Source of the DNA: Acidobacteriota bacterium
GTDB taxonomy: Bacteria > Acidobacteriota > Terriglobia > Acidiferrales > UBA7541
Assembly: GCA_013289825.1 (NCBI GenBank)
Contig: JABCZF010000003.1
Span: forward strand, 1 to 64,000
Reading direction: 5' to 3'
Length of the DNA stretch: 64,000 bases
The translations under genes were made by a program, and so were the position numbers. The notes under the pieces were generated by a model. That model was given only the letters and a program-made list of their open reading frames with translations, was not told where the DNA came from and did not search any database. Below, piece by piece: positions 7,799 to 16,911 of the stretch (position 1 is its first letter; each line of letters begins with the position of its first letter).

Positions 7799-9199
7799 AT
7801 GATCAAATTGAATACGATTCGAACGCGAGGCCCGCTCTTTGTTCCGGCGCTGGTCTTGATTTGGCTGGGTGCGATAAACCGAGGGACGACCTCAGGGTCC
7901 CCACAAAACCTCGCGCAACCGCCGGCAGCCGGGAGTACGCCGACGTTTTACCGCGATGTGCTGCCCATTCTCAAGGAACGGTGCCAGATTTGTCATCGTG
8001 CCGGGGGAATTGCGCCTGCGCGATTCGAAACTTACGAACAAACGCGGCCCTATGCAGCGGCGATTTCGGCTGCGGCCCGAGACAAGTCCATGCCGCCGTG
8101 GTTTGCCGATCCCCTCATTGGACATTTCTCGAATGATCCCTCGCTGTCGCCCGGACAAATCGCTTCGCTCGCCGCGTGGGATCGAGCAGGGGCGCTTCGA
8201 GGAGACCCGCACGACGCTCCGCCACCCCCGCACTGGGCGGAAAGTTGGAGCATTGCGCAGCCGGACTTGATTTTGAAAATGCCGAAGTGCGTAGCGCTTC
8301 CTGCGAGTGGGGATGTTGAATACACGTACGAAATTGTGGCGACGGGATTTCGGGAGGATCGCTGGGTGAAGGCCGTGGAAGTTTTGCCGTCGCTTCGCCC
8401 AAACGTGCATCACGCGGTCGTGTATGTGCGGCCCCCGGATTCGAAGTGGATGCGGCGCGCTCCGGTGGGCGTGCCGTTCACCGCTCGGACGCTCGACGAT
8501 CCGGAGGACCGGCGCGGGGCGCACTGGACGGACAGCGACGTGCTGCTGGTATATGCGCCGGGGAGTTCGCCGGACAATTGGCCGGATGGCATGGCAAAAT
8601 TTATTCCTCGAGGGTCCGACCTTGTTTTTCAGATGCACTACACGACCAATGGGCACACGGGCTGCGACCAAACCAGCGTGGGGCTGATTTTTCCTAGGCA
8701 TGCTCCGGCCGAGCGCGTGCTTACGCTGCAGCTTACGAACGATCACTTTGTGATTCCGCCGGAAGCGCCGGATTATCGTGTGGAAGCGCGCGGCACTTTG
8801 CCGAACGATGCGACGCTGCTGAGCTTTTTTCCGCACATGCACCTGCGCGGAAAACGGTTTGCGTACAACATTATTCACAGAGAAAAGAGTCCTGGCGCGA
8901 GCCAGGATCAGCGAATGGAACCGCTGCTCGACGTCCATTATCATTTCCACTGGCAGATGAGCTACCGTCTCGCGGAACCGCGTTTGCTGAAAGCCGGGAC
9001 GGAGTTGCAGGCCGTCGCCTGGTACGATAATTCGCGTGACAATCCGCATAACCCAGACCCGGAGGCGGCCGTGCGCTGGGGCGAGCAGACTTACGATGAG
9101 ATGATGGTGGGGTTTTTCGACGTGGCGGTCGCGGCAAGTCTCGACAAGCGCGGCTACTTCGTCCGGCATGGAACAGAGACAGGCGACGGGCCCCCGTGA
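7799..9199 (+). CDS. Secreted copper monooxygenase-like protein with a c-type heme site
   Basis: The 466-residue protein starts with a hydrophobic export signal (about residues 12-27). It carries one heme-attachment motif, CQICH (62-66), in a small N-terminal cytochrome-like domain, then a region with the ligand pattern of peptidylglycine alpha-hydroxylating monooxygenase (type II ascorbate-dependent copper monooxygenase). That pattern is the HH pair at 204-205, QMHY with H280, HMHLRGK with H346 and H348, and a later QMSY methionine. Family knowledge suggests oxidation of a C-H bond at two separate copper sites, with the heme perhaps supplying electrons; the substrate is unknown. Eight bases separate it from the winged-helix gene, and the dienelactone hydrolase follows 41 bases after its stop. 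Confidence 0.8.
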   Translation: MIKLNTIRTRGPLFVPALVLIWLGAINRGTTSGSPQNLAQPPAAGSTPTFYRDVLPILKERCQICHRAGGIAPARFETYEQTRPYAAAISAAARDKSMPPWFADPLIGHFSNDPSLSPGQIASLAAWDRAGALRGDPHDAPPPPHWAESWSIAQPDLILKMPKCVALPASGDVEYTYEIVATGFREDRWVKAVEVLPSLRPNVHHAVVYVRPPDSKWMRRAPVGVPFTARTLDDPEDRRGAHWTDSDVLLVYAPGSSPDNWPDGMAKFIPRGSDLVFQMHYTTNGHTGCDQTSVGLIFPRHAPAERVLTLQLTNDHFVIPPEAPDYRVEARGTLPNDATLLSFFPHMHLRGKRFAYNIIHREKSPGASQDQRMEPLLDVHYHFHWQMSYRLAEPRLLKAGTELQAVAWYDNSRDNPHNPDPEAAVRWGEQTYDEMMVGFFDVAVAASLDKRGYFVRHGTETGDGPP

Positions 9200-9240
9200 C
9201 GGGACCTGGCGACGGAACCTCCTCGAGCACGGGAGCGAAC

Positions 9241-9963
9241 ATGGAAATCAGCAGTGCCTATGTAGAACTGAGTGTGAATGACGGCAGCACGATGCGCGCG
9301 TGGGTGGCCCGGCCAAAAGAAGAAGGCGCGTACCCCGGCTTGCTGGTCTTTCAGGAAGCGTTCGGGGTGAACGCGCACATTCGCGACATCGCCGGGCGGT
9401 TTGCGCGGGAAGGATTCGTGGCCCTGGCGCCGGAACTTTTTCACCGCACCGGCGCGGGATTTGACGGGCACTACGACGATTTTCCGAGTGCCGTGCCGCA
9501 CATGAAAGCGCTGAACGATGCGTCGATGGGCGCAGATTTGCGAGCGGCGCATGACTGGGTGCGCGGAAGAATTGGGGCGGAGCTGCCGATTTTTGCGATC
9601 GGTTACTGCCTGGGCGGGCGCGCGGCGTTTCTCGCGGCGCTCACTTTGCCGCTCGCCGGAGCAATTTCCTACTATGGCGGCGGGATTGCGCCGAATGCGA
9701 CGAATCCAGGACTGCTGGGCCGGGCCAGCGGGATTCAGGCCCCTTTGTTGCTTTTCTGGGGCGGGCGCGACAAGCACATTCCGCCGGAGCAGGTGCGCGC
9801 GGTGACCGATGCGCTGCGCGCCACGGGGAAAAATTTCGTAAATGTCGAGATTTCGAACGCCGACCACGCTTTTTTTTGCGACACACGCGCAAGTTATAGC
9901 CCCGCGGCGGCGTTGCTGGCGTGGCCGTTGACGCTGGCGTTCCTGCGCGCGAGATCTGGCTGA
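9241..9963 (+). CDS. Dienelactone hydrolase family protein
   Basis: This is an alpha/beta hydrolase of 240 residues. The nucleophile elbow is GYCLGG with Cys123, and the triad is completed by Asp177 (WGGRDKHIP) and His209 (NADHAFF). Glu39 (VFQEAFG) is the conserved residue that activates the cysteine in true dienelactone hydrolases. Such enzymes open lactone rings or cleave esters in aromatic catabolism, but no ring-cleavage genes are present here, so the substrate is open. The frame runs back to a GTG overlapping the previous stop; the ATG at 9241 with GGGAG upstream is preferred. It is probably co-transcribed with the preceding monooxygenase-like gene. Confidence 0.9.
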   Translation: MEISSAYVELSVNDGSTMRAWVARPKEEGAYPGLLVFQEAFGVNAHIRDIAGRFAREGFVALAPELFHRTGAGFDGHYDDFPSAVPHMKALNDASMGADLRAAHDWVRGRIGAELPIFAIGYCLGGRAAFLAALTLPLAGAISYYGGGIAPNATNPGLLGRASGIQAPLLLFWGGRDKHIPPEQVRAVTDALRATGKNFVNVEISNADHAFFCDTRASYSPAAALLAWPLTLAFLRARSG

Positions 9964-9998
9964 AGGTGAACCCAGAAAACCGGAAAAAGCGATAAGCG

Positions 9999-10031
9999 GG
10001 CCCGAAAAAGCCGCCACTGTCCTTTCGGGCC
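9999..10031 (+). terminator. Nine-bp hairpin after the dienelactone hydrolase gene
   Basis: GGCCCGAAA (9999-10007) and TTTCGGGCC (10023-10031) are perfectly complementary around a 15-base loop, 36 bases after the stop codon. There is no following T run, so it may instead be a 3'-end stabilising hairpin. Confidence 0.4.
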
Positions 10032-10163
10032 AAGCCCCCTGCCCTGACGTCTAGGATGCACAAGCGCTATTTGCTGTTTAACCACGGCAAGGTTCAGCGG
10101 GCGTCCGCGTTCTAATTACTGTGCTAGATTCGAAGATTGGCAGCATTGTTGCGCGAAAGACCC

Positions 10164-11447
10164 GTGAGCACACCAACACCACACGACCCGAACCACCCGA
10201 AAATAAAGCGCGTGGAAGTGTATTGGCATACGGTGACGTACAAGACCGTGGCCGTTTACGCCGTGCTGCTGGTGGCCATCGTTTTCGCGGCGGTCTATTT
10301 GATCGATCCGAATCTGTACACGCAGGCCTACGACAGGCTTAACAAAACCATCGGCAACGGGGACAGCGACGCGCTGCCCATCTCGCTGACCCAAGCCAAG
10401 TTTGTAAACCTCGACGGAAAAGTACAAGTGAAGAAAGTCAATTCCGTGCAATGGGTGGACGCGGATTTCCGCACCTCGCTGGACAAGGGCGATCAAATTC
10501 AGACTTCGGCGGATGGCGCGGCGCGCATCACCTTTGCTGACAATACGACGTACACGGTGAAGTCCGGAACATTCATCACCGTGGAGGAGAATTCGATGGG
10601 GCGCGAGCAACCGTCGAGTTCGGGAATACGCATCAAGACCGGGCAAGTGGACTTGAAGACGCCAAATTATTCTTCGCCGGATTCGAAGGCCGCGGTGAGC
10701 ATGGAAGACTCCGTGGCATCACTGCATTCGAACAGTAGCGCGGCCGTGAAGTCCGACCCGGAGCACAAGGAAAACGAGATCGTGGTCTCCAGCGGAAGCG
10801 CGGAAGTGCAGCGCGGCCAGGAAAGAGTGGAGATTGGGGCTCATCAGAAGGCCAGTTTCCCGACGGGCGGGCCGATCACCAAGTCCGACACGCTGGCGCC
10901 GCCGGAGCTGAGTTCGCCGCGCAACTTTGAGCCGCTCATCGTGGAAAATCCCAAAACCGCGGCGATCCATTTCGAATGGAAGGCCGTGCCACAGGCGGTT
11001 TCCTACACCGTGCGAGTCAGCGCGACGGCCATGTTCACTAGAACGGCGAAGGAAGCTCCAGGGGTTGTGGGAACCAGCGTGGATATCTCCGGGCTCGATG
11101 GAGGCGACTACTTCTGGAACGTAACGGCGACGAATGCCAAGAAGGAAACCAGCGAGGTCAGCGAAACGTTCCGGTTTACCCTCGTCGCTCAGGGAAAAAC
11201 CCAGGAGATGCTTCTGGAGATTACGGGCACACAGATTCATGGCCGGGTGGCGGAAATCATCGGCCGGACGGAACCGGGCGCGGCGCTGATCGTAAATGGG
11301 CAGCCCGTGCCGATCATCGCAGCGGACGGCACCTTCCGGCACTTTACGGAGCCGCTCGAACCAGGCCAGCACACCATCGTCATCGTCGGAGAGAATCGCC
11401 GCGGCGGTACGGCCCAACAGAAGGTAACCATCGTCGTGCCAAAGTAA
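10164..11447 (+). CDS. FecR-domain membrane-anchored protein
   Basis: The product of about 427 residues has a short cytoplasmic tail, one membrane segment (AVYAVLLVAIVFAAVYLI), then an external part. That part contains a FecR-like domain (VQWVDADFRTSLDKGDQIQT, ADGAARITFADNTTYTV), a fibronectin-III-like beta region (FEWKAVPQAVSYTVRVSATA) and a C-terminal domain resembling glucodextranase-type beta modules (IIGRTEPGAALIVNGQPVP). No FecI-type sigma gene is adjacent, so a structural or sensory envelope role is more likely than classic iron signalling. The start is uncertain: the frame opens at TTG 10137, but GTG 10164 gives a more natural N-terminus. It lies 187 bases upstream of mreB in the same direction. 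Confidence 0.8.
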   Translation: MSTPTPHDPNHPKIKRVEVYWHTVTYKTVAVYAVLLVAIVFAAVYLIDPNLYTQAYDRLNKTIGNGDSDALPISLTQAKFVNLDGKVQVKKVNSVQWVDADFRTSLDKGDQIQTSADGAARITFADNTTYTVKSGTFITVEENSMGREQPSSSGIRIKTGQVDLKTPNYSSPDSKAAVSMEDSVASLHSNSSAAVKSDPEHKENEIVVSSGSAEVQRGQERVEIGAHQKASFPTGGPITKSDTLAPPELSSPRNFEPLIVENPKTAAIHFEWKAVPQAVSYTVRVSATAMFTRTAKEAPGVVGTSVDISGLDGGDYFWNVTATNAKKETSEVSETFRFTLVAQGKTQEMLLEITGTQIHGRVAEIIGRTEPGAALIVNGQPVPIIAADGTFRHFTEPLEPGQHTIVIVGENRRGGTAQQKVTIVVPK

Positions 11448-11634
11448 AAGTTCAAAACGCTGATCGTTTTCTGGTCACGCCAGAAAGAAGAGGCAGGCGC
11501 GACTTTGCGCTGGTCGCCAAGTCCGGAGACAATGGTCTAGTGGGCCGCGCGGCGGTTCCAGGAGACCGTCGGGAAGTTAGGCAGCTCGTTGTCGACCGGA
11601 CGGCGGAGAGGGTTTTTCCGCGGGGGGCGGAGGG

Positions 11635-12675
11635 ATGAATAAGAACGGTTACAACCTGAGGTCGATCTTTAGTTTGTTTTCTTCCGACCTCGCCATCGAT
11701 CTAGGGACGGCCAACACGCTGGTGTTTTCGGCCGGCAAGGGCATCGTGGTAAACGAGCCCTCGATCGTGGCTATAAACAAGTCCACCGGCGAAGTCGTGG
11801 CCGTCGGCCGCGAAGCCAAGGAAATGCTGGGCCGCACGCCGGGAAACGTGGTGGCTATCAAGCCCATGAAGGACGGCGTCATCGCCGACTTCAAAGTCAC
11901 CGAAAAAATGCTGACGTATTTTATTCAGAAGGCGCATAACCGCCGCGTGCTGGTGCATCCGCGAATCGTTATCGGCGTGCCCAGCGAGATTACCCCGGTG
12001 GAAAAGCGCGCGGTGCAGGACTCCGCGTATCGCGCGCGCGCCAGCGAAGTGTATCTGGTGGAACAAGCCATGGCCGCGGCCATTGGAGCTGGTCTGCCGA
12101 TCGAAGAGCCTTCCGGCAACATGGTCGTGGACATCGGCGGCGGGACGACGGACATTGCCGTGATCTCCATGAGCGGCATCGTTTACTCGCGTTCCGTGCG
12201 CGTGGCGGGAAACGAGATGGACGAAGCGGTGATGCAGTACTTGAAGAGAAAATACAACCTGCTCGTCGGCGAACGCACCGCGGAACAGATCAAGATGGAA
12301 ATCGGCTCGGCCTATCCGCTGGAAAAGCCGCTGACCATGGAAGTGAAGGGCCGCAATTTGATCGAAGGCGTCCCGCGGACGGTCACCATTGACGACAGCG
12401 AAATTCGCGAAGCCTTGAGCGAATGCGTGGCCACCATTCTTAATGCTGTGCGCGTAGCCTTGGAACGCACACCGCCCGAACTTTCCGCCGATATCAGCGA
12501 CCGGGGCATCGTGCTGACGGGTGGCGGCGCGCTGCTGAAGAATCTCGACAAGCGCATCCGGGAAGAAACCGGTCTGCCGGTCTCCATTGCCGATGATCCG
12601 CTGGCGTCCGTGGTGCTGGGCACCGGCAAAATGTTGAGCGATTTCAAGTTGCTGCGGCAAGTTTGCATCGATTAA
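11635..12675 (+). CDS. mreB: Rod-shape-determining actin-like protein MreB
   Basis: The 346-residue length and sequence are those of MreB, the bacterial actin homologue that polymerises under the inner membrane and directs lateral wall synthesis. Visible landmarks are the first phosphate-binding loop ([14 protein letters not shown]), the second nucleotide loop ([15 protein letters not shown]) and the adenosine motif near the C-terminus ([15 protein letters not shown]). GGGCGGAGGG immediately precedes the ATG. mreC and mreD follow in the same direction, forming the standard operon start. Confidence 0.98.
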   Translation: MNKNGYNLRSIFSLFSSDLAIDLGTANTLVFSAGKGIVVNEPSIVAINKSTGEVVAVGREAKEMLGRTPGNVVAIKPMKDGVIADFKVTEKMLTYFIQKAHNRRVLVHPRIVIGVPSEITPVEKRAVQDSAYRARASEVYLVEQAMAAAIGAGLPIEEPSGNMVVDIGGGTTDIAVISMSGIVYSRSVRVAGNEMDEAVMQYLKRKYNLLVGERTAEQIKMEIGSAYPLEKPLTMEVKGRNLIEGVPRTVTIDDSEIREALSECVATILNAVRVALERTPPELSADISDRGIVLTGGGALLKNLDKRIREETGLPVSIADDPLASVVLGTGKMLSDFKLLRQVCID

Positions 12676-12732
12676 CGGATTCTCCGGATTTGTCGCTATC
12701 GCAGAAATTTTGAACCGCACAGGGCAAGGTCT

Positions 12733-13668
12733 GTGCTACTGGACTCCATGGTTGGCATCCCTTCTCGACACAGATCACTCTTCCTGCTCGGAGGCGTCGT
12801 GCTCCTGCAGGTGCTGCTGCTCGCGGTGCAGATCAAACGTGACTCGCAAGGCCGGCTGATCCGCGTTTGGACGGTTGGAGCGGTGTCGCCGTTCGAGCGC
12901 GCGGGCGCTCACGGCATCAGCTACATTCGCGACACCTGGAAACACTATTTCGCGCTGCAAAACGCTTGGCGCGATAACGAAGAATTGAAGCGTGAAAACG
13001 GCGCGCTGAAACTGCAAATCACGCAACTCCAGAGCAAAGCTGGCGAAGCCGATCGTCTTGCCGCACTGCTGAAGTTCCGCCAAACGAGTGTGGACGTGCC
13101 CATGGTTAGCGCCCGCGTGATCGGCGGAAGCGCCGACTCCGACAGCCAGACCATTTATCTTGATCGCGGCGAGCGCGACGGCATCCGCCGCAACATGGGC
13201 GTCATCACCCCGGACGGCGTGGTCGGCAAGGTCATCGAGTCCTACAGGGATACGGCGCAAGTTCTGCTGCTGACGGACAAAGCCAGCGGCGTGGGCGCGA
13301 TGCTGATGGATTCGCGCGTCCAGAAACCAGTTGGCGGCACGGGTGAGCCGTTGCTGGTCATGAAGTACATCTCCAACGAAGACAACAGTGTGAATCCCGG
13401 GGACCGCATCGTCACCAGCGGCATGGATCGCATTTTTCCGCGTGACTTGCCCGTGGGAACAATTGCGGACATCAAGGCAGGCAGTACCTTCAAGCAGATT
13501 CGCGTGCGGCCCGCTGCGAACCTCGAACGTCTGGAAGAGGTGTTCGTGCTGCTGACGATGAAACAGCTGGAGATGAAAAAAGATTCCGCGGAGCCGAATT
13601 CCGCAGCGCCCCCTGCCGGGGGGCCTTCCGCCGCTGCAGCCAGTCCGGCTTCGCAAGAGAAACCATGA
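12733..13668 (+). CDS. mreC: Rod-shape-determining protein MreC
   Basis: MreC is a bitopic protein linking the MreB filament to periplasmic wall synthases. Here a short cytoplasmic N-terminus is followed by one membrane helix (LFLLGGVVLLQVLLLAV), a coiled coil (ENGALKLQITQLQSKAGEAD) and the beta-rich core (about residues 120-275), then a disordered Pro/Ala-rich tail. The GTG at 12733 preceded by AAGG is the longer start; ATG at 12748 is a good alternative. The 3' end overlaps mreD by four bases (ATGA), indicating translational coupling. Confidence 0.95.
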   Translation: MLLDSMVGIPSRHRSLFLLGGVVLLQVLLLAVQIKRDSQGRLIRVWTVGAVSPFERAGAHGISYIRDTWKHYFALQNAWRDNEELKRENGALKLQITQLQSKAGEADRLAALLKFRQTSVDVPMVSARVIGGSADSDSQTIYLDRGERDGIRRNMGVITPDGVVGKVIESYRDTAQVLLLTDKASGVGAMLMDSRVQKPVGGTGEPLLVMKYISNEDNSVNPGDRIVTSGMDRIFPRDLPVGTIADIKAGSTFKQIRVRPAANLERLEEVFVLLTMKQLEMKKDSAEPNSAAPPAGGPSAAAASPASQEKP

Positions 13669-14198
13669 ACGACGCCTTCGATATGCGCGGTGGCGAGCTG
13701 CACATTGAGGTGCACAAGTTCCGTGCGGGCGCGATCATTCTGGCTACCGCCTTTGCCCTCGTGTTGCAGGCTTTTCTGCCGATTTATTTCTCTAAGGCCG
13801 CGATTCTGGATCTTCCGCTGCTTCTGGTCATCTATTTTGGCCTGAGCCGGCGCAATCCCTCCACGGGATTGCTCCTCGGCATGGTGATCGGAATTCTGCA
13901 AGACAGTCTCAGCGGGCCCACCGTTCCCCTCGGACTCTACGGCATCGGAAAAACCGTGATCGGCTATCTGGCTTCCTCGATCGGCGCGCGCCTCGATACG
14001 GAACATCCCGCGGCGCGTTTCGCCCTGACCATTGCATTTTTTGCCGTTCACCAGGGCGTCATTGCCTTGACGCGTCGGCTGCTTCTTTCTCAGCCCGAGC
14101 CGTGGTTCACCATGCACCTGGGCATCGCCGCGCTGGTCAACGCCGTGGTCGCCGTGTTTCTCTTCATGCTCCTCGACCGCCTGCGTAAACCCTCCTAA
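13665..14198 (+). CDS. mreD: Rod-shape-determining membrane protein MreD
   Basis: This 177-residue polytopic protein has about five to six hydrophobic segments and typical MreD text (LPLLLVIYFGLSRRNPSTGL, then GMVIGILQDSLSGPTVPLGL). It overlaps the mreC stop codon (ATGA), as in other mre operons. MreD completes the MreBCD complex in the inner membrane. In many bacteria mrdA and rodA would follow immediately; here the next gene is convergent thrC, three bases away. Confidence 0.94.
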   Translation: MNDAFDMRGGELHIEVHKFRAGAIILATAFALVLQAFLPIYFSKAAILDLPLLLVIYFGLSRRNPSTGLLLGMVIGILQDSLSGPTVPLGLYGIGKTVIGYLASSIGARLDTEHPAARFALTIAFFAVHQGVIALTRRLLLSQPEPWFTMHLGIAALVNAVVAVFLFMLLDRLRKPS

Positions 14199-14201
14199 CC
14201 C

Positions 14202-15503
14202 CTACTGAGCTAGCAGGAATTGCTTGAAGTCGTCGTAGTCGCTGGACATCGGCCGGGACAATTTCTCGAGCTTTAAATAGGCAGCGAGGCGATCCGGCAG
14301 CTGCGGCGCTGTGCCGATGGCGCGCTCGACCACATCGGCGAATTTCGCGGGATGCGCGGTGGCCAGCACCAATCCTTGCGCGGGGTCGGAATGCTCGCGC
14401 TTATAGGCTTCCCAGCCGAGCACTCCGACAGCGGTGTGCGGATCGGCGATATAGCCGAAGCGCTCGTGGAGGGACTTCATTTCCTCGAGCGTCTCGTCAT
14501 CGCTCGCGGCGTGGCCCCAGATTTCGCGCTTCACATATTCGATGCGGCCGCGGCACAAATCCAGCAGGCGTGGAAAATTATTCGGGTTGCCGACGTCCAT
14601 GGCGTTCGAAAACGTTTGTGTCGCCGGGCGGGGACGGAATTCCCCGGACCGCAAATATTCCGGCACGACATCATTGGCGTTGGTCGAGGCTACGTACATG
14701 GCCACCGGCAAGCCGATGCGCTTGGCGAAAAGGCCGGCCGTCAAATTCCCGAAATTCCCGCTGGGCACAGACACGACCAGCGGCACCGAGGCCACCGGCA
14801 GCTGGCGGTACGCCGCCAGGTGATAAAACATCTGCGGCAGCAGCCGCCCAATGTTGATCGAATTCGCCGACGTCAAAAAAGTGCGCTTGTTCAGCTCCAT
14901 GTCCGAAAACGCCTGCTTCACGAGCCGCTGACAATCGTCAAAGCTGCCCGCCACTTCGAGCGCCGTGATATTTTCGCCCAGCGTCGTGAACTGCTTTTCC
15001 TGCGCTTCGCTGATACGCTTGGAAGGATAGAGAATCACCACGCGAATTCCCGGCACGCCGAGGAAGCCATGGGCCACGGCGCTTCCCGTGTCGCCGGAGG
15101 TGGCCACCAGAACCGTCAGCGGCCGCGTTTCTCCCCGAACGAAATAGCCCATCAGCCGCGCCATAAATCGCGCGCCAAAATCCTTGAACGCCAAAGTGGG
15201 ACCATGAAACAGCTCGAGGATGTGCAAACCGGGCGAGAGCGACACCAGCTTCACGGGAAAATTGATGGCTTCGGCAACGATTTGCCACAAAACCTCTTCC
15301 GGCACATCCGGAGTAGCGAAAGGCCGCACCACGCGAAAACAAACTTCCGTGAACGGCAAGCGGCGAAACTCTTCGAGTTCCTCGGGTGAGCGCCGCGCGA
15401 TCTCCACCGGCAAATAGAGCCCGCCGTCGGGCGCCAGCCCCCGCAGTACCGCGCCGCGCAGCGAAGTCAGCGCCGCCTTGCGCCCGGTGCTCCGGTACCT
15501 CAT
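14202..15503 (-). CDS. thrC: Threonine synthase
   Basis: This PLP enzyme converts O-phosphohomoserine to threonine, the last step of the pathway. The 433-residue length fits the type common in bacteria. The N-terminal domain starts MRYRSTGRKAALTSLRGAVL, and the PLP lysine is K107 in LAFKDFGARFM. The SGDTGSA and SGNFGN motifs that bind the cofactor phosphate are present. The start codon overlaps the stop of the upstream kinase-like gene (ATGA at 15500-15503), so both are translated from one message. It converges on mreD with only three bases between stops. Confidence 0.95.
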   Translation of the reverse strand: MRYRSTGRKAALTSLRGAVLRGLAPDGGLYLPVEIARRSPEELEEFRRLPFTEVCFRVVRPFATPDVPEEVLWQIVAEAINFPVKLVSLSPGLHILELFHGPTLAFKDFGARFMARLMGYFVRGETRPLTVLVATSGDTGSAVAHGFLGVPGIRVVILYPSKRISEAQEKQFTTLGENITALEVAGSFDDCQRLVKQAFSDMELNKRTFLTSANSINIGRLLPQMFYHLAAYRQLPVASVPLVVSVPSGNFGNLTAGLFAKRIGLPVAMYVASTNANDVVPEYLRSGEFRPRPATQTFSNAMDVGNPNNFPRLLDLCRGRIEYVKREIWGHAASDDETLEEMKSLHERFGYIADPHTAVGVLGWEAYKREHSDPAQGLVLATAHPAKFADVVERAIGTAPQLPDRLAAYLKLEKLSRPMSSDYDDFKQFLLAQ

Positions 15504-16162
15504 TGCCGGCGCTCAAGCTGTCCGCCAATTTTCCCTAGAAACGCCGCCACATCGAAAGCCGGATCGCGCAACTCGGCCACCTTCAACGTACAATGCGCCA
15601 AAGCTTCGTAGCTCTGCCGCCGCGCAGACATCAGCGTGGGATAACAACGCGCCACTGTTTCTTTGGGCGATTCGCCGCGCTTTGGCTGGAAAGCACCCCG
15701 CCACAACACCGGTTTGGGGTCACTCAAGTAGCGTTCGATGAGAAGCTGCTGCTCTTCCGCCGAGGCGGCCAGATACACGACGGTCATCCTCCGCCGCAAG
15801 CGCAGCAACAAATTATTCCCCGTGTAAATCACGCTGCCCGTGGTGTCCAGCACCAGCGGTTTTTCGGGTGGCTGCTCGAGCGACGTCAGCACCTCGCCCA
15901 GAGCGTGAATCTCTTCCTCGAGGTACTGCGCCTCGCGTTCTGCATATTTCGCGGCATCCGGCCAGCCCATCCACGCCGCCACACCGTCAATCCCGGAATA
16001 CCCGCCGGCGGCCAGCCGCGGAGCCAGTTTCCGCTCGATACAGTCGTCGCAGCAAATAGCATTCCATCCCTCGGCGGATAATTTCTTCGTCCAAAAAGTT
16101 TTTCCAGCACCGGACATCCCGATAAGGGCCAAACGCAGAGGCAAGGAGGCTTCGCTTTGCAT
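15500..16162 (-). CDS. Shikimate-kinase-like P-loop small-molecule kinase
   Basis: The 220-residue protein opens with a Walker A motif GMSGAGKT (residues 15-22) and an acidic acceptor-type segment (ICCDDCIERKL). A Walker-B-like strand VLDTTGSVIYTGNN follows, and the C-terminal part resembles shikimate kinase (VVYLAASAEEQ, a later ARCYPTLMSARRQSYEALA). The family phosphorylates small hydroxylated metabolites. Classical shikimate kinases are about 170 residues, so an extra 50 residues sit mostly between the P-loop and the lid. Start is ATG 16162; the frame extends to 16399 only with unlike sequence. Translational coupling to thrC suggests work in the threonine or aromatic branch, but the substrate is not shown by sequence. 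Confidence 0.8.
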   Translation of the reverse strand: MQSEASLPLRLALIGMSGAGKTFWTKKLSAEGWNAICCDDCIERKLAPRLAAGGYSGIDGVAAWMGWPDAAKYAEREAQYLEEEIHALGEVLTSLEQPPEKPLVLDTTGSVIYTGNNLLLRLRRRMTVVYLAASAEEQQLLIERYLSDPKPVLWRGAFQPKRGESPKETVARCYPTLMSARRQSYEALAHCTLKVAELRDPAFDVAAFLGKIGGQLERRQ

Positions 16163-16451
16163 GAGAACAGTCAGACTACGATAACGCGTGCCCGGTCCGG
16201 TGAGCAAGCGTGTGGACCTGTGCGCTGTCGATAAGTCTCGAGCGCTCAACCAACCAGGTCTGGGCGGCCGGCTCATTTGAGAATGCCCATCCTGACAACC
16301 GATCCAAGCTTTTTTGGCTCCGTGAGCGCTGCTCGAGAACTGTGCGAATACGGACAGCGCCCACGGGTACGCTATGGGTACCATGTTTGCTGCGTGCAAT
16401 CGTTCGCGGTGGAAACGTTAGGAATCGAGCGACGCCACCAAGGAGAATCCA

Positions 16452-16856
16452 ATGAAGGTAAAGACATTGCTAGTTGTGGGTGCGTTCTCGCTGGCGCTGC
16501 TCATCGGCGGGTGCTATGCAAGCCCGACGCCAGCGGCAGGGCCTGCGGGGCCGCCGGGAGACCCCGGACAACAAGGTGCCACCGGCCAGCCGGGAGACTC
16601 GGGGCAGCCTGGAGATGCCGGCCGCAAGGGCGAAGCGGGCCGTGAAGGGGAAAAGGGCCGAGACGGAGATCAGGGACGGGCTGGAGACCAGGGACGGGCT
16701 GGAGACCAGGGACGGGCCGGAGACCAGGGACGGGCCGGAGATCAGGGCCGTACTGGCGACCAGGGACGAGAAGGCAAGGACGCACCGTGTCCAGCCGGAG
16801 AACATCGCCATACAAATCCTGACAACGGAAAAACCAGTTGCGTTAGAAACGACTGA
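16452..16856 (+). CDS. Collagen-like lipoprotein
   Basis: The 134-residue protein has a lipoprotein signal (AFSLALLIGGCYAS; Cys21 would be lipidated). An uninterrupted run of about 27 Gly-X-Y triplets follows, from GPAGPPGDPG to GREGKD, and then a short Cys-containing tail (CPAGEHRHTNPDNGKTSC). Gly-X-Y runs fold into collagen triple helices, so a trimeric stalk on the cell surface or in the periplasm is the likely structure. The later triplets alternate GDQ and GRA, encoded by an 18-base tandem repeat. AAGGAG precedes the ATG. Adhesion, spacer or matrix roles are known for bacterial collagens; none is proven here. Confidence 0.85.
   Translation: MKVKTLLVVGAFSLALLIGGCYASPTPAAGPAGPPGDPGQQGATGQPGDSGQPGDAGRKGEAGREGEKGRDGDQGRAGDQGRAGDQGRAGDQGRAGDQGRTGDQGREGKDAPCPAGEHRHTNPDNGKTSCVRND
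16665..16772 (+). repeat. Six tandem 18-bp repeats in the collagen-like gene
   Basis: Six consecutive 18-base units start at 16665, 16683, 16701, 16719, 16737 and 16755, each close to GGAGACCAGGGACGGGCC and encoding Gly-Asp-Gln-Gly-Arg-Ala. Units two to four are almost identical and the last two have diverged. Such an array can change copy number by slippage without breaking the frame. Confidence 0.92.
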
Positions 16857-16911
16857 CTTGTCCGGCCATTAGAGATTCCAGGTGCAAACTCCGAAATAAC
16901 CTTGGCAGCAG

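Noticed and set aside
7892..9169. 425-residue frame opposite the copper/heme monooxygenase-like gene
   Set aside because: Composition is His/Arg/Val-rich without any motif, while the + strand frame has heme and copper ligands.
11701..12720. 339-residue frame opposite mreB
   Set aside because: Pure shadow of MreB; His/Ala-rich and without recognisable domains.
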